Of a stretch of 64,000 bases of DNA, positions 43,399 through 52,607 are shown one piece after another. Each line of letters starts with the position of its first letter. The first letter of the stretch is position 1. Source of the stretch: JAVBQG01 sp031549185 (GTDB lineage: Bacteria > Synergistota > Synergistia > Synergistales > Synergistaceae); contig JAVBQG010000043.1 of NCBI GenBank assembly GCA_031549185.1, forward strand, positions 1 through 64,000, in the 5' to 3' direction. The notes beneath the pieces are model-generated. The model made no database searches and was not told where the DNA came from. It saw only the letters and a list, made by a program, of their open reading frames with translations. The translations under genes and the position numbers were made by a program.

Positions 43399-44775
43399 GT
43401 GCGAATCGTAATCATTGGGGCTGGAGAAGTAGGTTTCGCCGTAGCGCGTAACCTGTCGCAGGACGGACATGACATTGTTCTGATCGAAGAGGATCCGGAT
43501 CGCGCGGCCAAAGCGGAAAACGAACTGGACGTCATGGTCATCAAGGGCAACGGCGCACGCCCCAATATTCTGCAAAAAGCGGGCATCGAGCCGGGCAGCT
43601 CCACGGAAATGTTGATCGCTTGCTCCAGCAAAGACGAGGTCAATATACTCGCTTGCTGGATCGCGAGGAAGATGGGCGTCAAACGGGTCATCGCGCGCGC
43701 AGTCGGCCTTGAGTTCACCGACACGGACGCATGGAGCCACGACCTCGGGATCGACATGATGGTATCTCCGGAGCGCAGCGTCGCCAGAGAGGTCGAGGAC
43801 CTGCTTGAAATACAGGGCGCTATTCATTCGACCGAGATCGACGCCAAAGCCGGCGTCTACGCATTTAAAGTGGCGGAAGATTCCCATGCCTGCGGAATAA
43901 CCCTTGCGGAACTTCGGCGGAAGCATCCGAAGCTGGTTACGATCATCGTCTACGTCCAACGCGACGACAGGGGCTTCATACCCAAAGCCGGGGATATTCT
44001 CCATCCGGGGGACCTCTGCTACTCCTTCTGCTACCTCGACCAGATTCAGGAGATCGTGGAAATTTTCCAGCCCAAGAGCAGCAAAAAATTGAAGCGCGTC
44101 ATCATCGTCGGAGCTGGCAAAGTCGGCTTTCAAACCGCCGAGCTTTTACAGAAGCGCGTCAAGGGCGTTGACATACGCCTGATCGATCACGACCACGACA
44201 AATGCAGGCGCATCGCTTCGGAGCTGCCAAAGATCATGGTCCTCTGGGGCGACGGCGCGGATGAGGAGTTGCTGCTTCAAGAGGGGCTCGCGTCGGCGGA
44301 GGGGTTTGTCGCGACCACCGAACACGACGAGGTCAACCTGATGCTCGCCGTTCTGGCAAAATCCCTCGGCGTGCGCAAGAGCATCGCCGTCATTCGGCGC
44401 AAAAACTACATGAAACTTTCGAAGCACCTCCCCATCGACTCCATCGTGAACAGAAACGAGGCCCTCTCCTCGGTCATCATCAGCGCCGTCAGGCATCCGA
44501 AACAAACGAGCACCCTCGCCATACTCGACCAGATCGGAGCCGAAACGCTGCAGGTGACGATACCGGACGACAGTCCCGCAATTGGAGTCGAATTGAAGGA
44601 CCTGCCGCTCCCGGCTGGGTCCATTATCGGCCTGGTAAGGCGCAGCAAAAAAAAGGACGATCTCTTCATCCCCACGGGTACCTCCAGCCTCCGCGCCGGC
44701 GACAAGGCCATTATCTTCGCCACCTCGGATGTCGTTGAAAACCTCCTCGAAACTCTTGGGGTCAGCACCGCTTGA
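43399..44775 (+). CDS. trkA: Trk potassium uptake regulator TrkA (two RCK domains)
   Basis: 458 residues. Two RCK units each start with a Rossmann motif: MRIVIIGAGEVGFAVARNL and, near 230, RVIIVGAGKVGFQTAELL, followed by acidic ligand residues (EEDPDRA; DHDHDKC) and TrkA-C domains. It binds NAD(H) and nucleotides on the cytoplasmic side and gates TrkH. GTG start with GGGAGG nine bases upstream. It lies between two trkH genes, whose products it may gate both. Confidence 0.95.
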   Translation: MRIVIIGAGEVGFAVARNLSQDGHDIVLIEEDPDRAAKAENELDVMVIKGNGARPNILQKAGIEPGSSTEMLIACSSKDEVNILACWIARKMGVKRVIARAVGLEFTDTDAWSHDLGIDMMVSPERSVAREVEDLLEIQGAIHSTEIDAKAGVYAFKVAEDSHACGITLAELRRKHPKLVTIIVYVQRDDRGFIPKAGDILHPGDLCYSFCYLDQIQEIVEIFQPKSSKKLKRVIIVGAGKVGFQTAELLQKRVKGVDIRLIDHDHDKCRRIASELPKIMVLWGDGADEELLLQEGLASAEGFVATTEHDEVNLMLAVLAKSLGVRKSIAVIRRKNYMKLSKHLPIDSIVNRNEALSSVIISAVRHPKQTSTLAILDQIGAETLQVTIPDDSPAIGVELKDLPLPAGSIIGLVRRSKKKDDLFIPTGTSSLRAGDKAIIFATSDVVENLLETLGVSTA

Positions 44776-46223
44776 AAACCGCGATCATCGCCCGTTTTCT
44801 GTCGATCGTCTCCCTTGCTACGTCTCTCTGCATGCTCTTTCCCATTCTCTGGAGCGTCGCAACGAAGGACGCGGGCCTTTTTTCGCTGTCGTGCTCTCTG
44901 TTTGCGGGGCTCATCGTCTGCCTGCTCCTCTGGTTCGCGGGACACAGAGCGTCGTTGCGCGAGATGAATACGCGGGAGGCGATTCTTGCGGTAACCCTCT
45001 CCTGGATGGTCGCTTCCGGAATCGGGGCGATGCCGTACTGGATCGGGGGGCATGCCCTCACGCCGGTCGACGCGTTTTTCGAGGGCATTTCCGGTTTCAC
45101 GACGACCGGAGCGACCGTTTTGAGCGACCTGGCCTCCATCCCGCGGAGCATATTGCTCTGGCGGAGCTTCACGCACTGGCTGGGAGGCATGGGGATCATC
45201 GTCCTTACCCTCGCGTTCCTCCCCGCATCCGGGGCGGGCATGAGACTTTACAAATCGGAGATACCCGGCCCTATTCACGAAAAACTTACCCCGCGCATAC
45301 AGGGAACGGCCGTTTTCCTCTGGAAGGCATACATCGTGCTTACGGCGACCCAACTTTTCTGCCTGATGACGGGAGGGTTGGACCTTTTCGACGCGCTCAC
45401 TCTCTCGTTCGCCACAATCGCCACCGGAGGTTTTTCTCCGTACCGCGAAAGCATCGGCCATTTCGACAGCAGTTACATCCAGTGGATCACTGCTGTTTTT
45501 CTTTTTTTATCGGGGGCCAATTTCACCGTCTACTACCTTATTCTCGCCCGAAAAACCCTTCGCCCGCTGCGCGAAAACCCCGAATTCCGCTTTTACACTT
45601 TTGCCTGCCTGCTTTGTGGTGTTCTCATGAGCCTGTCGTTGTACTTCAGCAACACCTTCGACTCCTTCACCGACGCGCTGTCCAACGGTTTTTTTCAGAC
45701 CGTCAGCGTACTTTCCACATGCGGTTTTTTCGTGACGGACTACGGCGCGTGGCCCTCGTCTGCCCGTTTCCTTATGTTGGCCCTCATGTTTTGCGGCGGT
45801 TGCGCGGTCTCTTCAGCAGGCGGCATCACCTGCATCCGATTGCTGGTCATCATAAAACACGTGCGCGAGGAATTTTTGCGTATGCTGCACCCCCGTGCCG
45901 TGGTCCCCACAAGGATTGCGGGAAACGTGGTCGATCCGTGGATCGTTTCCTCGTGTTTCGCTTTTTTCACCGCCTATCTCGGAATTTTTCTGCTGGGGGT
46001 CATCGTCGCGACGATCTTCGGACAGGACCTGATCACTGCCTTATCGGGCGTCGCTGCGACACTCGGCAACGTTGGACCCGGGTTCGGCATGGTTGGGCCG
46101 GTGGACAGCTATGCGCTGCAACCGACCCCACTCAAACTTGTCTACATCGCGTTGATGCTCTGTGGCAGGTTGGAGATTTTCACGCTGCTCGTCATCTTCT
46201 CTCCCCGTTTCTGGCGAAGATAG
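44772..46223 (+). CDS. trkH: TrkH-family potassium uptake channel subunit (second copy)
   Basis: 483 residues with the same pore plan as the first copy: GFTTTGAT, TIATGGFSP, STCGFFV and ATLGNVGPGFG. The third filter loop has Cys where the first copy has Thr. The start is a TTG overlapping the trkA stop (TTGA). Sequence divergence is spread along the whole length, so this is an old duplication and not a recent one. A different affinity or ion preference (K+ against Na+) is possible. Confidence 0.92.
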   Translation: MKTAIIARFLSIVSLATSLCMLFPILWSVATKDAGLFSLSCSLFAGLIVCLLLWFAGHRASLREMNTREAILAVTLSWMVASGIGAMPYWIGGHALTPVDAFFEGISGFTTTGATVLSDLASIPRSILLWRSFTHWLGGMGIIVLTLAFLPASGAGMRLYKSEIPGPIHEKLTPRIQGTAVFLWKAYIVLTATQLFCLMTGGLDLFDALTLSFATIATGGFSPYRESIGHFDSSYIQWITAVFLFLSGANFTVYYLILARKTLRPLRENPEFRFYTFACLLCGVLMSLSLYFSNTFDSFTDALSNGFFQTVSVLSTCGFFVTDYGAWPSSARFLMLALMFCGGCAVSSAGGITCIRLLVIIKHVREEFLRMLHPRAVVPTRIAGNVVDPWIVSSCFAFFTAYLGIFLLGVIVATIFGQDLITALSGVAATLGNVGPGFGMVGPVDSYALQPTPLKLVYIALMLCGRLEIFTLLVIFSPRFWRR

Positions 46224-46254
46224 TTCTTCTTCTATAACTATTTCGTGCAAAATC

Positions 46255-46263
46255 TGCTACAAT
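46255..46263 (+). promoter_or_regulatory. Extended -10 promoter candidate for the rnf operon
   Basis: TGCTACAAT, an extended -10, lies in the 98-base gap between trkH and rnfC; no good -35 is seen. Start expected near 46270, leader about 50 bases, AGGAGG just before the rnfC ATG. Confidence 0.45.
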
Positions 46264-46321
46264 CCTGTGAATCGACACCAATGTTTTTAGAGAACACGCA
46301 AAGAGAATCAGGAGGTCCGCT

Positions 46322-47683
46322 ATGAAATTGCCGACGTTTATTGGCGGCATACACCCGCCGGATGGTAAAGAACTCACTTCGCATAAAGAAATAGAAATAC
46401 ACACCCCCCAAGGCGATCTGGTTTTCCCAATGTCTCAGCACCTCGGCGTCCCCTGTGCCCCGGTTGTTAAAAAAGGCGACAGAGTCTTGATTGGACAGAA
46501 AATAGGCGACACTGACGCGTTCGTATCGGCGCCGATTTTGTCGAGTGTTTCGGGCACCGTAAAGGACATCGCCTCTCGCATGACGATCCCCGGGAGTATG
46601 GAAACCTGTGTGATCATCGAAAACGACGGCCAGAACGAACACGACGCGACGCTGCTCCCCCATCCCGACTATGAAACCCTCGACCCCAAGGAATATCTGC
46701 GGATCATTCGCGAGGCCGGGATCGTCGGTATGGGAGGCGCATGTTTCCCCACGCACGTCAAACTCTCTCCGCCGCCGGACAAAAAAATCCGCTGGCTGAT
46801 CGTCAACGGGGCGGAGTGCGAGCCCTTTCTCAACTGCGACAATCGCCTCATGCTCGAATACCCCGAGCCGGTCATTGCCGGCTTGCGGATCTGCATGCGC
46901 CTTTTTCCGGAGGCCGAAGGAATCATCGCCATCGAGAACAACAAACCCGAGAGCATCGCGAGGATGCAGGGCGAGCTCTCCGAGTACCACGGCGAGAACA
47001 TCAAAGTCGTCCCTCACGCGGTGAAATACCCGCAGGGCGCGGAGAAGATGCTGATCTACTCCGTCACGGGACAGGAGATCCCTCCGGGGGCGCTACCGGC
47101 CGACGTCGGGTGCATCATTCTCAACGTGCGCACGATCTACCACATCTGGCTCGCCGTCACACAGGGCATTCCGGTGGTCGAACGAATCGTCTCCGTCACC
47201 GGCGACGTCATCGCAAACCCGAAGAACATCATGACACCCCTCGGTACCTGCGTACGCGAGCTGATCGACGCCGCGGGAGGCTTCACAGAGGACCCCGCCA
47301 AGGTCCTGGCGGGCGGCCCCATGATGGGCATCTCCATGCGCTCCCTCGATGTCCCGATCGTCAAAGGAACGTCCGGCATTCTGGCCCTCTCCGCGAATTC
47401 CGCCCTCTGCCCGCCCGAGTCGAACTGCCTTCGCTGCGGCAGGTGCGTTCAGGCCTGCCCGATGGGCCTGCTCCCCTCCACGCTCGATCACCTCGTGAGA
47501 CGCCGGGACTATGCGACATTCGAAGCGACGGGCGGCTTGAACTGCATCGAATGCGGCAGTTGCACCTACATGTGCCCTGCGAGGCGTTACCTGACGCAGA
47601 CGTGCCGGGACGGCAAAGCCGGCGTCATGGCGGAGCGCAGAAAGAAACAGCAGGCAGAGAAAGAGAAGGGGGCACAAAAGTGA
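46322..47683 (+). CDS. rnfC: Rnf electron transport complex subunit C
   Basis: 453 residues. The N-terminal barrel begins TFIGGIHPPDGKELTSHK. A flavin/NADH site follows (EAGIVGMGGACFPTHVKLSP, NGAECEPFLNCDNRLM), then a SLBB-like region and two [4Fe-4S] motifs, CLRCGRCVQACP and CIECGSCTYMCP. RnfC is the NAD-reducing cytoplasmic subunit of the ferredoxin:NAD+ oxidoreductase ion pump. AGGAGG precedes the ATG. First gene of rnfCDGEAB, the arrangement seen in anaerobes such as Acetobacterium. Confidence 0.96.
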   Translation: MKLPTFIGGIHPPDGKELTSHKEIEIHTPQGDLVFPMSQHLGVPCAPVVKKGDRVLIGQKIGDTDAFVSAPILSSVSGTVKDIASRMTIPGSMETCVIIENDGQNEHDATLLPHPDYETLDPKEYLRIIREAGIVGMGGACFPTHVKLSPPPDKKIRWLIVNGAECEPFLNCDNRLMLEYPEPVIAGLRICMRLFPEAEGIIAIENNKPESIARMQGELSEYHGENIKVVPHAVKYPQGAEKMLIYSVTGQEIPPGALPADVGCIILNVRTIYHIWLAVTQGIPVVERIVSVTGDVIANPKNIMTPLGTCVRELIDAAGGFTEDPAKVLAGGPMMGISMRSLDVPIVKGTSGILALSANSALCPPESNCLRCGRCVQACPMGLLPSTLDHLVRRRDYATFEATGGLNCIECGSCTYMCPARRYLTQTCRDGKAGVMAERRKKQQAEKEKGAQK

Positions 47684-48648
47684 ATCGTCTATTGGTCGTC
47701 GCCAGCTCCCCGCATATTCGAGCCGAGCTGAGCACGCAAAAAATCATGGCATGGGTGCTGGCCGCGTTGGCACCCGCTGGCCTCGCCGGAGTGTACTTTC
47801 TGGGAGCCCGCTCCCTGCTCGTGGTCGCGGTCTGCGTCGTCGCGTGCGTCGTCACCGAGACTATCTGGCAGAAAGGGACGAAGCAGCCGGTCACCGTCTC
47901 CGACCTCTCCGCCGCGGTGACGGGGGTATTGCTCGCCTACAACCTGCCGCCGACGATCCCGCTCTGGATGGCCGCCTGCGGAAGCGCCTTCGCCATGGTC
48001 ATCGCGAAACACTTCTTCGGCGGACTCGGTCAGAACATCGTGAACCCCGCCCTCGCGGGTCGCGCCATGATGCTCATCTGCTGGCCCGTGGCCATGACGA
48101 CGTGGACGCTCCACGGCGTCACCGGACCAACGCCCCTCGCGCTGCTCAAAAACGGCGCGGAAGCGGTCTCCGGCGCAACGAATTCCGGCGCGCTCAGCGC
48201 GCTTCCCTCGCTCGCTGACGTCTTCGTCGGCAACGTCGGTGGCTGCATCGGCGAGACGTCCGCCTTGGCGCTTCTGATCGGTGGCGTGGCCCTGATCGCC
48301 AAGGGCGTCATCTCCTGGCGAATTCCGGTCGTCTACGTCGCGACGGTCGCCGTCATGTCGGTTCTTTGCGGACGCGCGGCGGGGCCGCTCTACGAAGTTC
48401 TCACCGGCGGGTTGATGCTCGGCGCGATCTTCATGGCGACGGACTACACTACATCTCCCATGACTCCCAAGGGGCAGATTGTCTTCGCCTTCGGCTGCGG
48501 CCTTATCGCTTCGCTGATCAGGGCCTTCGGCGGATATCCCGAGGGCGTCTCCTATTCGATTCTCATCATGAATCTCGCCGTCCCCCTCATCGACAGGGCC
48601 ACGGTACCGCACATCCTGGGGGAGGCGAAGAAGAGTGGAAGCAAATAA
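47680..48648 (+). CDS. rnfD: Rnf electron transport complex subunit D
   Basis: 322 residues with about nine helices. FGGLGQNIVNPALAGRAMM and GGLMLGAIFMATDYTTSPMTPKGQI are NqrB/RnfD signatures, and AVSGATNSG holds the SGAT threonine that carries covalent FMN. The GTG start at 47680 overlaps the rnfC stop (GTGA), with AAGGGGG upstream. The longer frame beginning at 46741 is only rnfC read out of frame. Confidence 0.95.
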   Translation: MNRLLVVASSPHIRAELSTQKIMAWVLAALAPAGLAGVYFLGARSLLVVAVCVVACVVTETIWQKGTKQPVTVSDLSAAVTGVLLAYNLPPTIPLWMAACGSAFAMVIAKHFFGGLGQNIVNPALAGRAMMLICWPVAMTTWTLHGVTGPTPLALLKNGAEAVSGATNSGALSALPSLADVFVGNVGGCIGETSALALLIGGVALIAKGVISWRIPVVYVATVAVMSVLCGRAAGPLYEVLTGGLMLGAIFMATDYTTSPMTPKGQIVFAFGCGLIASLIRAFGGYPEGVSYSILIMNLAVPLIDRATVPHILGEAKKSGSK

Positions 48649-49243
48649 CGGCGCGAATGGGACGAAAAACACTAGAAAAATTATCTCCCTGGGACTCATT
48701 CTTTTTACTGTCACTGCGGTGACGGGGTTGATTCTTGGATTTGTTCACGAAATTACGGCAGGCCCCATTCAAAAAACGCAGGAGCGCCTCAAAACGGAAG
48801 CGCTCTCCGGCGCCATGCCCGAGGCGGACGCCTTCTCCCTGTTGGAAGTCGCGAGCGGATCCGATGCAATCGTAAAGGACGTGCAGGAGGCGAAAGGCAA
48901 AGGTGCCACCGTAGGGTATTGCGTCACCGTGACGCCCAAAGGCTATGCCGGACCGATCGAGATCGTCGTCGGCATCACCGCGGACGGCGCGGTCCGCGCC
49001 ATCCGCATTCTGAACCAGTCCGAGACGCCGGGTCTCGGCGCGAAGGCGCCGCTCCCCCCGTTCTCTGGACAGTTCGACAACAAAAAAGTTGACAAACTGA
49101 CGGTCGTGAAAGCGCCACCGTCGGCTCCCGACCAGGTACAGGCGATCTCGGGCGCTACGATCACCTCCACAGCTGTGACCGACGGTGTAAATACAGCGCT
49201 CGACTACTGGAAAAAGAATCTGGCGGGAGGCGGCTCACGATGA
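48635..49243 (+). CDS. rnfG: Rnf electron transport complex subunit G
   Basis: 202 residues: one N-terminal helix (about 16-38), then an FMN-binding domain with QSETPGLGAKA and QAISGATITSTAVTDGVNTAL, whose SGAT threonine is the covalent FMN site. The flavin would be attached by ApbE, encoded at 59390. GTG start, overlapping rnfD by 14 bases, behind GGAGGCG. Confidence 0.95.
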   Translation: MEANNGANGTKNTRKIISLGLILFTVTAVTGLILGFVHEITAGPIQKTQERLKTEALSGAMPEADAFSLLEVASGSDAIVKDVQEAKGKGATVGYCVTVTPKGYAGPIEIVVGITADGAVRAIRILNQSETPGLGAKAPLPPFSGQFDNKKVDKLTVVKAPPSAPDQVQAISGATITSTAVTDGVNTALDYWKKNLAGGGSR

Positions 49244-49959
49244 ACCCTTTTAAGATAATCAAAAACGGCATACTCGACGAAAACCCAACACTGGTGCAGT
49301 GCATCGGACTCTGCCCCACGCTGGCGGTTTCGACGAGCGCGATGAACGGCATCGGCATGGGAATCGCAGCCACCGCCGTTCTGCTCGGATCCAACATCGC
49401 CATATCCGCCATCAGAAAGTGCGTGCCGGACGAGATACGTATCCCGATCTTCATCGTCGTCATCGCGGGTTTCGTCACCGTCATACAGCTTCTGATCTCC
49501 GGATTCGCCCCTGCGCTCGACAAGGCGCTCGGCATTTTCATCCCGCTCATCGTCGTCAACTGCATCATCCTCGCACGGGCGGAGGCATACGCGTTTAAAA
49601 ACGGAGTCGTGGCCTCGGCCTTCGACGCCGTGGGAATGGGGCTCGGTTTTACCATCGCCCTGACCTCGATCGGCGTCGTGCGCGAATTCCTCGGCAACGG
49701 AACGATCTTCGACCTGGTCGTCACGCCGCAGGGCTTCCAGCCGGCACTGCTCGTGATTCTGGCTCCGGGCGGTTTTATCACCCTCGGTTGCTTTATGGCG
49801 CTCTTCCGCCTCTATCAGGCCAAGATGGCCGCCAAAAAGGGCAAACCGCTTCCGGAGACGGCGGAGGGATGCGGTTCCTGCGCCGTGGGCGCGGCCTGTT
49901 GCGGTTGCGGTTTCGGCGCGCCGAACGATGCAGCCGCGAAGGACGGTGACGGGAAATGA
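49240..49959 (+). CDS. rnfE: Rnf electron transport complex subunit E, with a Cys-rich C-terminal tail
   Basis: 239 residues with six helices. NPTLVQCIGLCPTLAVSTSAMNG and PLIVVNCIILARAEAYA contain the paired-Cys half-sites that form the intramembrane iron-sulfur centre with RnfA. The last about 35 residues add CGSCAVGAACCGCGFG, a five-Cys cluster not needed in typical RnfE and possibly metal binding. ATGA overlaps join it to rnfG and rnfA. Confidence 0.94.
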   Translation: MNPFKIIKNGILDENPTLVQCIGLCPTLAVSTSAMNGIGMGIAATAVLLGSNIAISAIRKCVPDEIRIPIFIVVIAGFVTVIQLLISGFAPALDKALGIFIPLIVVNCIILARAEAYAFKNGVVASAFDAVGMGLGFTIALTSIGVVREFLGNGTIFDLVVTPQGFQPALLVILAPGGFITLGCFMALFRLYQAKMAAKKGKPLPETAEGCGSCAVGAACCGCGFGAPNDAAAKDGDGK

Positions 49960-50534
49960 GCCTCGTATGGCTTTTCCTCGGCTCGATCTTCGTCAACAAT
50001 ATCCTGCTGGCTCGTTTCCTCGGATGCTGCCCGTTCCTGGGCGTCTCGACCAAGAGCGAAACGGCGAAGGGCATGGGCGTGGCGGTCATCTTCGTCACCG
50101 TCATGGCCGCGCTGATGACGTGGCTCGTATATTACCTCGTCCTCGTGCCGCTTCACTTGGAGTACCTGTACACGCTCTCGTTCATTCTCGTGATCGCGGC
50201 CCTCGTACAGTTCGTGGAACTCGCCCTCAAGAAGATCAACCCGGTCCTCTACAAGTCGCTCGGCATCTTCCTGCCGCTCATCACGACCAACTGCGCCGTG
50301 CTCGGCGTGGCGGTCATCAACATGAACGAGAAGTACTCGTTGATCGAATCGCTCGTCAACGCCTTCGGCTCCTCGGCAGGCTTTCTCCTCGCCATCGCCC
50401 TGATGGCGGGCATTCGCGAGCGAATCGAACAGAACGACAACATACCGAAGTGCCTGCATGGCCTGCCGCTCGCGCTCGTGACGGCTGGACTGATGTCCAT
50501 CGCGTTCATGGGCTTCAGCGGCATTATCAAGTAA
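49956..50534 (+). CDS. rnfA: Rnf electron transport complex subunit A
   Basis: 192 residues, six helices. NNILLARFLGCCPFLGVSTK and PLITTNCAVLGVAVINMNE hold the conserved cysteines that share a [2Fe-2S] centre with RnfE across the membrane. It starts in an ATGA overlap with the rnfE stop. Length and motif order are normal. Confidence 0.96.
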   Translation: MSLVWLFLGSIFVNNILLARFLGCCPFLGVSTKSETAKGMGVAVIFVTVMAALMTWLVYYLVLVPLHLEYLYTLSFILVIAALVQFVELALKKINPVLYKSLGIFLPLITTNCAVLGVAVINMNEKYSLIESLVNAFGSSAGFLLAIALMAGIRERIEQNDNIPKCLHGLPLALVTAGLMSIAFMGFSGIIK

Positions 50535-50547
50535 GGAGTGGGCGCAG

Positions 50548-51381
50548 ATGATATCGACAAGCGCAATTCTGTATTCCGTTCTGGTGATGGGAGTCCTCGG
50601 TCTCGCCTTTGGCGCATTGCTCGCCTTCGCCTCGATTAAATTTTTCGTGCCGACCGACCCGCGCGTCGAAGAGATCCGCGCGATTCTCCCCGGCGCAAAC
50701 TGCGGCGGCTGTGGATACCCCGGCTGCGACGGCTACGCGGCAGGCATTGTAAACGAAGGCGCGAAGACAAATCTCTGTGCCGCCGGCGGGTCTTCTCTCG
50801 CCGCCGGCATCGCGGACATTATGGGCGTTCAGGCGGAGAATTCCGTGCCGGTACGCGCGTTCCTCAAGTGCAAGGGCTCTCCGGCGTTCTCGGCGCGCAA
50901 CGCCATCTACAGCGGTATCAAAGATTGCAGATCGGCCGCGATTCTGCCGGGTGGTTCGCCGAACGCCTGCCCCTTCGGCTGCATGGGCTTCGGCACCTGC
51001 GTCAAAGTCTGCGTCTTCGGCGCGCTCAGCATCGTGGATGATCTTGCCGTCGTCGACCCCGCGAAGTGCGTCGGCTGCGGCACATGCGTGGCGACCTGCC
51101 CGAAGTCGGTTCTCAAATTGATTCCACGCACATCCAACGTGCAAGTAAACTGCAACTCCACCTGGCGTGGGCCTGACGTGAAAAAAATCTGCACGGTCGG
51201 CTGCATAGGCTGCGGCATGTGTGCGCGCGCCTGTCCAGAAAACGCGATCACGGTCGAGAACAACTTGGCGGCGATCGACGCGTCGAAGTGTACGAACTGC
51301 GGCACCTGCGTTTCAAAATGCCCTACGAAGAGCATCAGCTACATTGTCGCAAAGCAGGAGGAGGATCAGAAGAGCGCGTAG
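50548..51381 (+). CDS. rnfB: Rnf electron transport complex subunit B (polyferredoxin)
   Basis: 277 residues. After one N-terminal helix (about 5-30) comes the cluster-binding ANCGGCGYPGCDGYAAG domain, then several 4Fe-4S motifs: CPFGCMGFGTCVKVC, CVGCGTCVATCPKS, CTVGCIGCGMCARACP and CTNCGTCVSKCP. RnfB accepts electrons from reduced ferredoxin. Ribosome site AAGGAG. Its stop lies 15 bases from the convergent hydE stop, with no terminator seen between. Confidence 0.96.
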   Translation: MISTSAILYSVLVMGVLGLAFGALLAFASIKFFVPTDPRVEEIRAILPGANCGGCGYPGCDGYAAGIVNEGAKTNLCAAGGSSLAAGIADIMGVQAENSVPVRAFLKCKGSPAFSARNAIYSGIKDCRSAAILPGGSPNACPFGCMGFGTCVKVCVFGALSIVDDLAVVDPAKCVGCGTCVATCPKSVLKLIPRTSNVQVNCNSTWRGPDVKKICTVGCIGCGMCARACPENAITVENNLAAIDASKCTNCGTCVSKCPTKSISYIVAKQEEDQKSA

Positions 51382-51395
51382 CGTCGAACCCCGTC

Positions 51396-52445
51396 TCAGG
51401 CGTCAGTCCAGTCGCCTCGCGACATGTCGGGCTCGAACCCTGCCTCGATCAACTGTTTTTTCATCATCGCCAAACTTTCCGCCGCCTCATTGCCGGCGGA
51501 TTTTTTATTGTCGTAAATGGCGTAGAGTTTTCGCACGTCGGAGGGCGAGAGATTCGGCATCACAACATTGGCACCGACCTCCAGCCCCATCTCACGACCG
51601 TACTCCGATATCGAACCGAGGGCCGTCGTAGCGGGCAGCAGGGCACGGGACACCAGCAGCCTGGTCATGGAGAGCATGTCGATCGATTGTTGCAACGAAC
51701 CGGCCGAAAAGGAGGCAAGGGGCGTCTCGTGTTGTGGAATGAAAGGCCCGATTCCGATCATGTGGGGTTGGAAATCGTAGAGAAAGAGCAGATCGGTGGC
51801 CAAATTTTCGGCGGTCTGGTACGGCGAGCCGACCATGAACCCCGCGCCCACCTGATAACCGATCTCCTTCAGATCTCGAAGGCATCTCAGGCGATTCGCG
51901 AGCGTCTGTTCCTTGGGGTGAAGCATACTGTAGTGCTCCGGATCGGCCGTCTCGTGCCGGAGTAGGCATCGGTTCGCTCCCGCGTCGAAAATCCTCTGAT
52001 ACGACTCGCGCGAGCGCTCGCCGATCGAGATCGTGATCGCACAATCCGGGAAGGCCGCCCGTATCGCGCCGACCAGCTCGACCATGCGATCATCCGTATA
52101 GTACGGGTCCTCGCCCCCCTGCAGGACGAACGAACGATAGCCGAGGTCATGCCCTGTCCGGCAACAATCCAGAACCTGCTCGAACGTCAGGCGATATCTT
52201 CCGGCATTCCGATTATCCCGCCGCAGGCCGCAATAGAAACAGTTGCAGCTGCAATAGTTCGTAAACTCGATGAGGCCGCGAAAGAAGACGCGCCTGCCGA
52301 AGATCGAATCGCGAAGTTTTCCCGAGGTCTCGTACAGTCGTGCGCGATCCTCTTCATCCATTTGTTCTATAAAACATGCCAGCTCCTCGTGCGACGGGGC
52401 CTCAGAATGCAATACTTTTCGCAGCGTTTTTTCCGTAGCTTTCAT
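51396..52445 (-). CDS. hydE: [FeFe]-hydrogenase H-cluster radical SAM maturase HydE
   Basis: 349 residues. FRGLIEFTNYCSCNCFYCGLRRDN carries the radical-SAM CxxxCxxC motif in the HydE-typical setting, followed by YRLTFEQVLDCC, FVLQGGEDPYYTDD, VGSPYQTAENLATDLLFL and GIGPFIPQHETPL. HydE helps build the dithiolate bridge of the H-cluster, so an [FeFe] hydrogenase is expected elsewhere; hydF and hydG are not in view. A PylB-type methylornithine synthase is the close relative, but the motif order suits HydE. Ribosome site AAGGAGG upstream of the ATG. Confidence 0.88.
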   Translation of the reverse strand: MKATEKTLRKVLHSEAPSHEELACFIEQMDEEDRARLYETSGKLRDSIFGRRVFFRGLIEFTNYCSCNCFYCGLRRDNRNAGRYRLTFEQVLDCCRTGHDLGYRSFVLQGGEDPYYTDDRMVELVGAIRAAFPDCAITISIGERSRESYQRIFDAGANRCLLRHETADPEHYSMLHPKEQTLANRLRCLRDLKEIGYQVGAGFMVGSPYQTAENLATDLLFLYDFQPHMIGIGPFIPQHETPLASFSAGSLQQSIDMLSMTRLLVSRALLPATTALGSISEYGREMGLEVGANVVMPNLSPSDVRKLYAIYDNKKSAGNEAAESLAMMKKQLIEAGFEPDMSRGDWTDA

Positions 52446-52532
52446 GTATGCCCCTCCTTGATTTCATTTTAGTATACACCCCGTCAGGATTTACCAACAT
52501 TGCACAAATGGTCAATATTACTTAAAAAATGA

Positions 52533-52561
52533 TTGGCAAAATAAAGGTTACTGGATATATA
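52533..52561 (+). promoter_or_regulatory. Sigma-70 promoter of the TolC-RND operon
   Basis: TTGGCA (52533-52538), 17 bases, TATATA (52556-52561); a TATAAT two bases later is an alternative -10 at 19 bases. It is followed by an about 40-base leader to the ATG at 52608. No regulator gene is adjacent. Confidence 0.65.
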
Positions 52562-52607
52562 ATGCCAGCAGCCTTGTCACACACGGCTCTTTCGAAAGGA
52601 CTGATCG

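Noticed and set aside
46741..48648. 635-codon frame that would make a long RnfD
   Set aside because: The first 313 codons are rnfC read in the wrong frame. The rnfD start is the GTG at 47680 overlapping the rnfC stop.
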